A DNA stretch of 64,000 nucleotides from the NCBI RefSeq assembly GCF_010183535.1, contig NC_071331.1:24924001-24988000 (forward strand), given 5' to 3'. The notes beneath the pieces were generated by a model. That model did not search any database, had not been told where the DNA came from, and was given only the letters and a program-made list of their open reading frames with translations. Shown here one piece after another: positions 22,345 through 33,253 of this stretch; the first letter of the stretch is position 1, and each line of letters starts with the position of its first letter. A program made the position numbers and the translations under genes. Origin of the DNA: Caenorhabditis remanei. Lineage: Eukaryota; Nematoda; Chromadorea; Rhabditida; Rhabditidae.

Positions 22345-22674
22345 GCGGAAAACTTTTGAGACTTCCAGGATCATGTAAATTTCACAATTTCAGAAGAAAT
22401 ACAATTCTCGTCTACAATCTGGTCTGCAAGATCAAAAAAATCAAAAGTATTTTCGGCCCGGCCTGTTTTGAAACACGTTTTGAACAAAATGGGGAAAGAA
22501 GTTACATAATTAGTTGACGCACTCGGTAACAGATTCTCTCAAAGCAATTTATCGCAATCTTTATAGAATTTTTTGAAAAAGTCTAATTTTCGACTAAAAA
22601 TTTAAAATTTAAGCACAGTAATCATTTATGACAAGTCTTCTTTATAGTAAAGTAAATTTTAATCAGCAACTCAC

Positions 22675-22713
22675 CTTTTTCTCGGCTCCACTCCCATTAT
22701 TAGATGTTGCCAT
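22675..22713 (-). CDS. Possible first coding exon (13 codons) upstream of the glycosyltransferase
   Basis: On the minus strand an ATG opens MATSNNGSGAEKK and meets a perfect GTGAGT donor in phase 0; a TTTCAG acceptor lies a few bases before it, as for a 5' UTR exon. The next minus-strand acceptor in phase 0 with good coding is the one directly before the glycosyltransferase ATG at 19706. Joining them would add a 13-residue cytoplasmic tail before the signal anchor, at the cost of a 3-kb intron. It could equally be chance. Confidence 0.3.
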
Positions 22714-24170
22714 CTCTTGGATACCCGTTGGCTGAAAGTATATGACAGCTAGAATCTATTGAACAGAAAATTGTACATAGTTTTATAGTTTCAGACACCC
22801 AGAAAAAGATATAAACGGTAAATAATATTACAAAAATATCTTCAGAAAAATGTAAACCTAGTGTTCTCTTATATGAGAAAACGGTCTTTTAAACATTTTC
22901 CGTCAATAAGAAATCGTACAAACTAGAAATGCGGAAAGATCTGTCATCCAGACAAAGATTAAGCAATTTTGCATGCAAGATACCTATCGAAACGGGGAAA
23001 CAAACACAGTGTATGCAACAAAGCAAGTGATCATTCGATCTCTGGCGAACAACAATATATGACGTAGATCCATTGGGGGGACTGGGCTTTTTCAAGTTTC
23101 ATGGAGAGAGAATCTTTTCGATTTTCGAATTGGGAGATTCGATTTCAGGAGGAATCATCCGTCCATAAACTACGATTCTAGGAAATTAAAGGATTTTCAA
23201 AAATTTTCAAAATCCGAGGAAGATCTACAATTCATACTTGCAAACCGGGCTTATGAACTGAAAAATATACCAAGATGTAGATCTCGGCGAGTTCTATATC
23301 TGTGACCAAATATGGACCTGATGGCTATTCATTACTGTGCCGCGGGCCGGGCTAGAATGGCTTTTTTGGCACTTTTTCCCGGCCTGCAGCACAATAACGA
23401 ATAGCCACCCGGCCCTCATGTGGTTAAGACCTTCACCATTTTGGAGTTTTATGTGAAATATCTAAAAAGTTCAAGAGCTCATAACTCGGCAAGCATAGAC
23501 ATTTAGCAGGTTTTGATGGCAGAAATGGACTCCCCGTAGTAGGAAGTACCTGGGACCAAATTTATAGATTGTTTGAAAGCCGCAGTTCTGAAATAACCAT
23601 ACTTGCAACCGGGCCGATCACTAAATGGATTGTACAGCGGTTATCACTAAACTCACAGAGAAAGTGAAAATAGAATCGAGTAGAGCTCACCGAGATCTAC
23701 AGTTTGACAGGTTGATCGACTAGTAATTTCATTTGGAAGCGAGGTATCTCGAGGCCCGCCCACGGCCCGCACTCGGCCCGGTTGCACTTATGGAAATAAT
23801 GCATTCCGATCTGGAAGTAAGTCTAAGTCCCTATGTGATTTTTCAGTTTTTCAGCAAAATCCTAAAGGAACTCTCCCTCTAAAACCTTCATATCGAAATC
23901 CCTTTGATACTTTTCTCTCAAAACGTCATTTTGTCTCTCTCCGCAGTGTGCGTGCGCTTTTCCTTTTCTTAAATACAATTGTTCCTTGGTTCAACACGAA
24001 TTCTCTTTTCTTCTCCTCGTAATTTCATCTCGATCTCCCCCTTTTTGCCTCCTGATTCCTTCCCCTTTTCCTTTCCCCTACGACTCCTATCCCAAATTTA
24101 TACTTCTAATTTAATTCGCGAATTAATTTCCTTCCATTTTTTATTACACACCACTTTTCATCTATTTCCA
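22714..24170. other. Gene-free stretch with single-arm repeat fragments
   Basis: Fragments of three families: AAATATACCAAGATGTAGATC (about 23240-23300), ACTCGGCAAGCATAGACATT (about 23475-23590) and CACCGAGATCTACAGTTTGA (about 23620-23765, matching 62080-62372). A pyrimidine-rich stretch spans about 23930-24110. No gene seen. Confidence 0.5.
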
Positions 24171-26200
24171 GGAAAGTTCTCAATTGGTCAGCTTCAAGGA
24201 ACAAATAACGCTGCGGAAGGAAGGAAATACGTAAGTTCTTGCACATTGGACTACTGTAGGTTTCACCAAAGGTACTTTTGAGTCTGTAGATTCCGAATCT
24301 GAAAAAAAATTTTGCTGAATCCTTCTGTGAGCCGAGTTATGAGCCGTCAAACTTTCCTAAGGTCAAGTTACTTCCATAGGAATAGTTTGACGGGTCATAA
24401 CTCGGCTCACAAATGGATTTGCAAAATTTTATTTCAGATTCGGAATCTACGGACCCAAAAGTGTCTGGGGCGAAATTCTTGCACCCTGCCAATCAAACTA
24501 CACTCAAAACCTAAGCCTAATCTCCTTCCAAGGTGTTTAACTATCTGGAAACACATTCTCTCTCTCACTCTCTTTTTCTCTATTGGAGAAGAAAATGAAA
24601 TCATTTTGTGGGTGTACATATTTGGTTTCTGGAACGAGCAGAGTCTGGGTTTGGGCGGATATTATTCAATCGAGTGTCTTTCCAGGAAACTTACTTTTAT
24701 CACCACGAGTTAACTTAATGATGTGGATTTTCGATGAAATTTACGAAAACTTTTTAAAAATCTATCGTAACTTGGTCACAACATCTCAAAGAGAGATATA
24801 AGTTTTATATTTGACATATGCGCGTTGAGACGGTTTAGAAAAGTATAATCAAGCCATACTTTTGAGATTTTGAAATTTTTGCTCCTGACACGAAGCTACA
24901 AAATCTACCGTAACTCCGTCAGGATTGACGTGACACAGGTCAAACTGGTATTTTTGAAATCAGCAAAGCAAGACGGTTCAGAAAAGTATAATCACGCCCC
25001 CTTTTGGAGATTTTCAGTTTTAGACACCCTCTAGGCACCTTTTGGGACCAAAACCCAAACTTGTCCAAAGTGTGTCATGATTATACTTTTTTGAACCGTC
25101 TTGATGAGCTGAATCTGAAAATCATAGTGATGTCCCCTGAAAACTTTGGGATTTCGAGTTATGACAGGTTTTGTAGTTCCCGTTCTCCTTCATCATTCCA
25201 CATTTTTTGTTCCAAAAGACGCATCTCCATCATCTGTCTTTTGTGTGGTGTGTGTCTGTGTGTGTGCTGCCACGTCAAATTTGATATCCTGGTCATCTTC
25301 TTTCTTCTGTTTTTCTTTCTTCATGCATTCCTTGCACATAGATATTTTCTAGATTAGATTTTGAAATGAAAAAAAAAACACTTTTTTTTTGCAGAACTTC
25401 ATCCTAACACCATTTTTTTTGTTGTAAAAAGGTAAAAAAAATGAGGAAAAAAAAGAAAGAAAAGATAGCAAGAAAGAGGATGTGTCATCATAAAACAGGA
25501 AATAAAATTCGTGCGGGCCTTTGAGTTTACGTTTTCTTCCCGTCCCCTCTCCAAATCTTTTTTCCAGCTTTTTTTCCTTATTCCTTACTCTACATACCAT
25601 TTTCGAAAATTACGCTTCAGCCGAAATCAAAAATGTTCTCGGACCGGCCCGGTCCTTAGCCCGGCTCAGCCTGTTTTGAAACATGTTTTGAGCAAATTAC
25701 GAAGTTTGAATTTTAAAAAAATACTTGTCAATCCCTGGGTCTTAAGCCCGGGTACTTGGCGCTAAAAGTCAAATTTCAATTTTTTTTCGAATTTTTTTTT
25801 GCGAAAAAGTCAAATTTTCGACTATCATTCAAAACTAGAAGAAATCCTGAAAAATCACCGTGAATGTTCACATTTTCGAAGAAAAATTGAAAATAGTTTT
25901 CCAGTTTTTTTTCTTATTTTTTACTCAACTGGTTACGTACCATTTTTGAAAATTACTTTCCAGAAAACTTGTCAAATTTAAGTTTTGTATATATTGGGTC
26001 AATGAAGCGTCAGATTCATTTTTGAAGTGTGTGGCGCATTTTTAAAGTCTATAAACGCGTCCAAAGGCACGCCAGATTTTGTCTAGGCCTTCAAAATGTG
26101 ACAATTAAACGCGTCAGAGGTGCACCAGTTTGGGAGCGAAAAATCGATTTATTGGGTCGTTTTCAGTCAATTTTTGCTCTAAAACGCACTCACCAACCTA
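24171..26200. other. Repeat-rich stretch with one isolated exon-like segment
   Basis: A segment 24177-24230 has a good acceptor (TATTTCCAG) and a good donor (GTAAGT) and is open in two frames, so it may be an untranslated or orphan exon. Then come a foldback (24265-24490), a pair of GACGGTT(T/C)AGAAAAGTATAATCA repeats (about 24825-25105) and a short TG run (about 25240-25265). Nothing else is recognised. Confidence 0.4.
24265..24490. repeat. Foldback of the AGATTCCGAATCTGAAA family (copy 1)
   Basis: GTCTGTAGATTCCGAATCTG with GAGCCGAGTTATGAGCCGTC on the left; GACGGGTCATAACTCGGCTC with CAGATTCGGAATCTACGGAC on the right. A second full copy is at 36098-36345 and a half copy near 36425-36530. Confidence 0.75.
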
Positions 26201-28890
26201 CACACAATACCCAACAGTGTAAATTATGAAAATTTGAATTTTTTTTGAAAAAAGTCTAGTTTTCGACTCAAAATTCAAAATGTGAATATGTTTGATAATT
26301 TAAGCACTTTTAGTCTGAATTTTCGAAAATTTTTAACAAATGCCTTTAAAAAATATCATTTTACCTATTTTTGGCCATTTTAAGCCATTTTCAACCATTT
26401 TTACTCATTTTTACCATTTTACCCATTACCATTTCCCATTTAAACCATTTCTGGGCAGATAATCCCGATTTTTGGTTGTCTCAACTAGGCTGATTACATA
26501 TTCAACTTTGTGTGTTACTCTTCCTTTTTAACTTGTACTTCGCTCTCATGAATAACTTAAAAACTTTTTTTTGTTTGAAAAAAAGGAATGAGTGATTTTT
26601 TCCTGAGTACGACTAGTTATTACATTTCTAAGAACTGCGCTCCACTGAAATGCCCTTTTTCTCTGAGTCTCTCAATTTCGCACAGAATTATCTTCTGTTT
26701 CGGTAGGGCGCGGTTGTATGACACGTGCTGTGCTAATAGTAGGGTGTACCTGAGAATTTCAACTAGCTGCCACGATCCCATACTTTGTACATCATCGGTC
26801 AAAAATCCCCCGCCCCCTTCCAATCTAGAAAATAAGCCTATGTTTCTACGAATAAAGAAAACCAAAGGAAACCGTGATCTAATTTTGCGGCCATCGGCAC
26901 TAGTAATCTCATATTGACTCTGTGAGCGCAAAAAACCGCAAAAACTGAAATAAACACGCTGTCACAACACATTCGTACATTTTTAGGGCTGAAATTTTTT
27001 TTTCGGTTTTTCCTTGAAAAACTATAACAAAATTGTGCGTAACAAAACAAAGAACATATTTTTTTCCGATTCTTTGTTAGGCACAAAGAACTTTTCGATC
27101 GAACAACACGTATATTTCAGACATCTTTAAAAACATCTTTCTTTTGGCCGTGTAGTCCTCTCGTACAACTCTTTCCAGGATTTTCAAAATTTTTCAAAAT
27201 CCGGGGGAAGACCTAAAATCCGAGTTAGACTAGAAATCTGGTGAGAGCAAGAATTCGGAAAAAGATTTGAAAATTCTAAAAAAAAATCAAAATCCGAAAA
27301 ACCTTTTTCTTCCCCGAAATTTGGAAAATCTGGGGAAAAAAAAGAAGAACGAAAATATCGGGGAAAATTGTTTAAACTTAAAACTTAGATTTCTACCACT
27401 TAAAATCCAACTAGACAACTTTTGTACCCACTTACAAAAACAATGTCTCTGCTACATTTCCAGCTATAATCCCACCGCCCTTGACTTCAAAAATTAAGCA
27501 AACAGAATAAGAAAAAAACACACATTTATCCTATAAGTCACACACATAGCAGACTCATTTAAAATTCTTCTTCTCTTCCTTTTTCTTTCTTCCCCTTTGC
27601 AAAAATCACAACAAGGGTGTGATGAATGGGACTGCTCTCCCCTTTTCCTGATGTTATGCGGTGACTGTTAGGTTAGACCTACATCTGAGATAATTAGGAA
27701 CATAATTACCGTAAAAACTGTATTAGAGCGAGATGTCGCTCTATTTTTCAACCGCCTCTCAGAAAAATTTTGTGGTTTCAGAAACTCATTAAAGCTAAAC
27801 GGAAAAAAACTTTTTGAACGATCTATTTGTTTATCTAGAGGTTACTAATCATGCTGCTTCTAATCAGAACCAAGAAAATACACTGGAATAATCATATTCA
27901 TGAATCCTGAGTATTTATGGGCGTCGTTCTATTAGAGGTGTCGCTCTAATACAGTTTTTACGGTATATTAGCTTTCCAAACTATTTAGAACGTAATCCTC
28001 TCTCATCCCAAATAAGTAGCAATATGTGTCTGTACGTATCCGAAAATTGCTATCAGCCGATGTCTGAGTTTTAATCGGATCGGCAAGATTTTTATACCAT
28101 CAGAAAGCCTGTATTTTTCTCTATTGATATAGTCTAATTTCAAAAAATTCACTGCAAAATATGATCTGATATAACCAACGGGGTTTTCCCTCAAAATGGT
28201 GTTCATCATAACTTTGCCAGTTTTGATCGCATCAACGAGATTTTTACATTATTAGAAAGCCCGTGTTTTTCTCTATCAGTATAGACTAATTTCAAAAATT
28301 CAGGTTAGAAAAAATGAATAACCTTTTTCTTTCAATTCTAAAACCGAACTGCTCCCTATCAATCAAAATACCCCTCTTTTCCAATATCATCCTTTGACCT
28401 ATGTACATTTCTAAGTTTATGTACATTTCTAAGTTTTTTATAGCAAAACTTGTTTTTTCTGTTTTTACCTAAAACTAAAGTTTACTCAAATTCAACCCGT
28501 TATTGAAGTTGGTTTTAAAAATTGGTAGTCGTGGCCTAGGATCCGACAACTCGGCCATCACACTGACCAACCAATTACAGCGACAACACATCAATATATG
28601 GTCAACATCGTCTATTAAAAATTACACTTTTTCGATTTTTGGCACTATTTTCATTTCGCTTTGTGCCTTCCGCCATTTCAAATGCTCGCTATCAATCAAA
28701 ATACTCCTCTCTTCCAATATCATCCTTTGACCTCCCATGTACCTTTCAAAAAAAAACGTCAGTTGCTCATCTTTCCACCTACTTTTAATGTGGTCTTATG
28801 TACTTTGACTCCAGCAGTTGCCATCTTCAAAGATAAGAGAATAAAACACAAAGCTTAGACACGTTCATCTCTAACAAGCTTAACCATTCG
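26201..28890. other. Gene-free stretch with simple repeats and a MITE
   Basis: A short CCATTTT-based tandem tract (about 26370-26455), a small hairpin with CTGCGCTCCAC..GGTAGGGCGCGGTTG ends (about 26628-26745), a MITE (27707-27965), and a direct repeat of CTGTATTTTTCTCTATTGAT-like sequence (28105 and 28265). The CAAAATACTCCTCTCTTCCA block at about 28697 echoes one at 28367. No splice-supported exon. Confidence 0.45.
27707..27965. repeat. MITE, TACCGTAAA family (copy 4)
   Basis: TACCGTAAAAACTGTATTAG plus GCGAGATGTCGCTCTA on the left; GGTGTCGCTCTAATACAGTT then TTTACGGTA on the right. The interior matches copy 1 (7936-8212) in the opposite orientation. Confidence 0.8.
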
Positions 28891-31446
28891 AAAAGTTTGA
28901 GAGCTCATAACTCGGCTCGTAGAGACATTTAGCAGGTTTTGACTGCAAAAATGGATTCCACGTAGTCGAAAGTACCTAGGCCCAGAATTATATAGATCGT
29001 TTGAAGTCTCCAAAAACTTCCCCTGTAAGAAGACTCTGCAACAAATTTTTTCTTCTTATCCGCGAGAAAAATCTGGAACGATCATTTGTTTGTGAGTAAA
29101 GCACATTTCTTCAAGTCCCAAGAGAATAAAATTTTTTATTGGATTCTTCAACACTCACTGCTGGAATTGTGTCTCCTCGAAACTTGCTGAAAGTAAGAGA
29201 CCAAAATCAAATTAATTGAGATCTTGTGTCTACCCGCGGTTTCTATGTTTATTCATACATTTTCGCAAATAATTTAATTTCAAATACCCCCTTTGGACAC
29301 TTTCACCTTGCAACACATTTTTCCCCCTCTAAAGCTGTTTTTCAGTAGGAAAAAACTCATATCCACACGGCTGGTTCTATGAATTAAAAGCAGACGTTTG
29401 TAAATTGAAACCAGACGTTCGTTGACTTATTTTTTCTCTTTGGTGAACGAAATTAGAGAGACTTATGTTTTGAATTTAGAAAACACAAGGTTACTTCAGC
29501 TGTTTAGGCATATTATTTTAAAAGCTGTCAGTTTGGAGTTATAGGACAGGACTTATATCATTGGAAAGCTCAGAAAACGCTGATTCCAAATATATATTCA
29601 GTTTTTGCGCTCGACGTCTGGTATTCGAGAAAAGCGGGGTCAAAGTTTAGACCACTGATATTTTCAACACGTCCGTTCAGGGTTCCAAATCTCGGCCCGT
29701 CACACTTTTTTCGAATTTTTTTGAAGTTTTAATCAATAGTCAAAAATCTCCCATACGCTTGTATTTTTATCGATATTTAAAAAAAAAACTATGAAAAATT
29801 CAAATTTTTGTACTGAAACCCAGGCCGGTTTGTTGCAAGTCTGAAAAATGAATTTTCAAGCCGAGGAAAAGGTAGAAATGTGCTTTGACGCTCGTCTTCT
29901 CGAGTTTTCGACTTAAAAGATGAATAATATGATTTGGATGATAAATTTAAGTACTTTTACTAAAAATTTTCAAAAAATTTGAAGAAATTATGTTTAAAAC
30001 CATACTTGCGAACCGGGCCGAAACGAGCCGGCCCGATTTTTGACAAGCCTAATTTTTTGTCGAATTGTCATTTGTCCTTACTTTGACCCCATTTTTCTCG
30101 AATACCAGGCCTCGAGGGCAAAAACTGAATATATATTTGGAATCAGCGTTTTCACAGCTTTCCAATGATATAGACCACATTCTATATCTTCAAATTGACT
30201 CCATGATTTTCCCTAGTAAGAACCATCGAATATCCATTCACATATTCATTGTCCGTTAGCGTGTGCAACCTTGTGCACACCTATAATCATCATTTTTATT
30301 CTTTATGAGATTCCTGTTCCTTTTTTTTCTGCGGACCTCATACAAATGTGTTTCCGCATTTTCCTACACCACTTCTCTTCTCTTCTTTCTCCTCTCGTTT
30401 TTTTTTGTGAAGAAAAACCTGGTGTGACTAATTCATTCAGTTCTCCATTCTTCTCATACACTACTTTAGGATTAGATTCAGATTTCTTTATGTTGTTATT
30501 TCTAGGAAGTATTTTTGAGATCCAGAAATGAAAACTCATAGAGAAGGGATATTATCCAAAGATTTAGATTTGAAACTGATATCTGTGGGATGGGAAACTC
30601 GGAATTTATTTATTGCTCAGATTCCCCAAGTCACACACTGCACTCTCCTTACAACCACGCTCTACCGAAACCACAGAAAATTGTGTGCGAAATTGAGAAA
30701 CTCAGATTTGTAAGAACTGTGCTGAGCGTAGAGAATTTAATGCTGATCATTTTTGTAGTTTAAACCTTTTTCCTAACTCCGCCCACTTTTGAGATAAACG
30801 CGTTCAAAGTTTAGAGAGACGCAGAGAAGCTAGAGTGTCTAACTGTCTGCGTCTCCCAAGTTTCGGTACTTTAAAGGCGTATATCTCAAAAGTGGGCGGA
30901 GCTAATAACTGTTCATCACCCTCCCTCACAGTGATTTTCAAACAACGAAGTTACCCCTCACTAAAAAAAACAACATCTCTTTTCTTTTACTCCCCCCCTC
31001 CCCTATCTTCTATTCCCCTTATTCACACTAAGTGAGTTCCAGAACAGAAGAAGTGTGATTCTCGATCATTTGTCCTCCTCTTTTCTCCATCTTTTATTCT
31101 GAACCTACTAAAGACTCAGAGATTCACATTGCCCACAGGCAACTGTTGGTGGTGGGAGGCAATGGGATAATCCCCATTTGCTTTTTCATTCACAAGAATG
31201 ATTCAGAAATGACTTTTTGGTCAATGGGCTCTCGAAATTACCCGAAAATAGAAAATATTGGAAATCTTTGTTTAATTTCACTTCCTTTGCTGCGTTTGAC
31301 AGATATTCATATTCTTTAGTTCATTATTTGTAAATTCAAAATTCTTTTCGCATCCTCGTTGGTTTACTATTTTTAAGAGTATCTAATTGAGTCTGGTGCG
31401 GCCAGACCTTTTGGGGGCAGAAAAAGATTTGGTTCGATTTTTATGA

Positions 31447-31908
31447 CTGTTGTACAGTACTGACCATAAAGAATGCGACACTTGCAGTTTTTAGTTGAAA
31501 ATGGGCAACTTTGTGACTGTGACACGGCCTACCTGATAGTCTCACAATATCGATTGTTTTTGGAATGTATAGATCACAAATAGAGCTTCATTCTTGTAAT
31601 TGACAACTTTTTTGTACGGACACATCCAAAGAAGTTATCAATCGTCAAAGAAATTTCTCGCAATTGTTGCCCTTTTTCAATGCTAAAAGAAGCGATTTTT
31701 GAGCTGTTTTCATTGACTACCCATAACTTCTTAAGATGTGCTCGTACAAAAAAATTGTCAACTACAAAAATGAAGCTCTACCCTTGTTTCGTATTGTCCA
31801 TAAACAATGAGTATTGTGAAAATATCAGGGAGGCCGTGTCACACTCATGACCATTTTCAACTAAAAACAGCAAGTGTCGCATTCTGTATGGTCAGTACTG
31901 TAACTCCC
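31447..31908. repeat. Foldback of the GTTGACAACTTTTTTGTACG family (copy 2)
   Basis: GTACAGTACTGACCATAAAG and AATGCGACACTTGCAG on the left are complementary to CGCATTCTGTATGGTCAGTA and CTGTAAC on the right. The inner stem is GACAACTTTTTTGTACGGAC and its complement. About 460 bp in all. Confidence 0.8.
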
Positions 31909-32229
31909 TAAAAAGCTAGAAGTCTTAAATTTGGTAAGTAAGCCCGAGAAGCACAACTATAGTTTAGTTTAGAACCGTTGTTTCTTGATGTCTTCTCAAA
32001 ATTCGCTTTTGATTCTTGTTTCATCACGCTATTCTTGAAGTTCTAGTAACACATTCTAACTTTGATTATTTTCTCAGAATCTGTGGGTCATTCAGAATGA
32101 CTTGATTCGAAACATTTTTACATTACCTCTTATGGGATGTGAAGATATTTCCTCTATTGCATTTAGGTCAAACTTACTTGGAGCAATTCTTAATCTCTTA
32201 TAAGGAATTATTTGGAGATGCGGCTTTCA

Positions 32230-32780
32230 AACGATCTTTAAATCTGGTCATAGGTAGTTTCGACTACGTGGAATCCATTTCCGCAGTCAAAACCAGCTAA
32301 ATGTCTCTGCGAGCCGAGTTATGAGCTCTTTCACATGGAATTCCAAAATGGTGAAGGTCTTAACCACATGAAAAGTTTGAGAGCCCGTAACTCGGCACTT
32401 AGCCGGTTTTCAGTGCAGAAATGGATTCCACGTAGTCAAAAGTACCTACAGTACCGCTCAAAAGTACATTAAGTTTTACCTTTTTCAGTTGAAAAGGTCC
32501 GACTTTGATAGTGTGTCCTGGTAATACTTATTGTCACATCAAGTAGAATTTTGGAATTCATTTCTGTACTCAAAACCGGCTAAATGTCTCTGCGAGCCGA
32601 GAAATGAGGTTTTAAACATTTCATATGGTAAAGCATGGGATTCCGAAATGGCGAATGATGTAAGTGTTCTCCTTTTTTCACCATATGAAACCTTTGAGAG
32701 CCCGTAACTCGGCTCGCAGTGACACTTAGCCGGTTTTGACTGCAAAAATGGATTCCAGATTCTACGTAGTCAAATGCACC
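32230..32780. repeat. Cluster of four ACTCGGCTCGCAGAGACATTTAGC repeats
   Basis: Arms near 32240-32345 (reversed), 32380-32455, 32555-32640 (reversed) and 32690-32785 share CCGGTTTTGACTGC and ATGGATTCCACGTAGTC blocks. It looks like two foldbacks side by side or a rearranged one. Related arms lie at 23475, 28900, 39715 and 39800. Confidence 0.65.
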
Positions 32781-33253
32781 TACGCACAAGTTCAATCTTA
32801 ACGATTTTATTATCACCTATTTTCATATTCTGCCAGTTACTATTTGTCCTTCAATTAACTACCTTATTTAATTTTAATCAGATTTTCCCTTTAACTGATT
32901 TCAACAAAAAAAATTCTCAAGAAGATATCCTTATAGACCCGTTTTCCGAAATGTTTGTTGGTCACACTCTTCTAAAAAAACATCTCGAAAGGGTTCCTCT
33001 TCTAGTAAAAGAATAACAGCATCTGCGTGTATGTGTTCTTCTTCTTTTTTTCTTCTTCTTTTACCAATTTTTTTCCTGATACATCCGAACGAGTGTTTGT
33101 GTGAGTAGATGGGGGACTCATAGCGGGAAAATTGAATTTCCAGAGCCATTTTTCTCTCTTCATCACCCACGAACCTGGGCGCGAGAATAGAGTTTATTAT
33201 GACTCTCTGGTTATCACATTTTTCATATTCCAAGCAATTTTTAAGCATTTAGA

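Larger units (their letters stand above)
20591..22674. other. Gene-free stretch dominated by foldback repeats
   Basis: About 20690-20960 is non-repetitive and may be upstream DNA of the glycosyltransferase gene; no exon could be supported in it. The rest is foldbacks (21020-21490, 21790-22125) and a MITE (22148-22344). From 22345 to 22674 nothing is recognised. Confidence 0.5.
28891..33253. other. Repeat-dominated intergenic DNA upstream of the GPCR
   Basis: Contents in order: one ACTCGGCTCGTAGAGACATT arm (about 28895-29005); two inverted arms of the GTTTTTGCCC family (29545-29650 and 30080-30185); a hairpin with GGAGACGC/GCGTCTC-type arms (about 30770-30905); a foldback (31447-31908); and four arms of the ACTCGGCTCGCAGAGACATT family (32230-32780). 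Between about 32800 and 33253 the DNA is mostly unique and is presumably the promoter of the receptor gene. No other gene supported. Confidence 0.5.
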
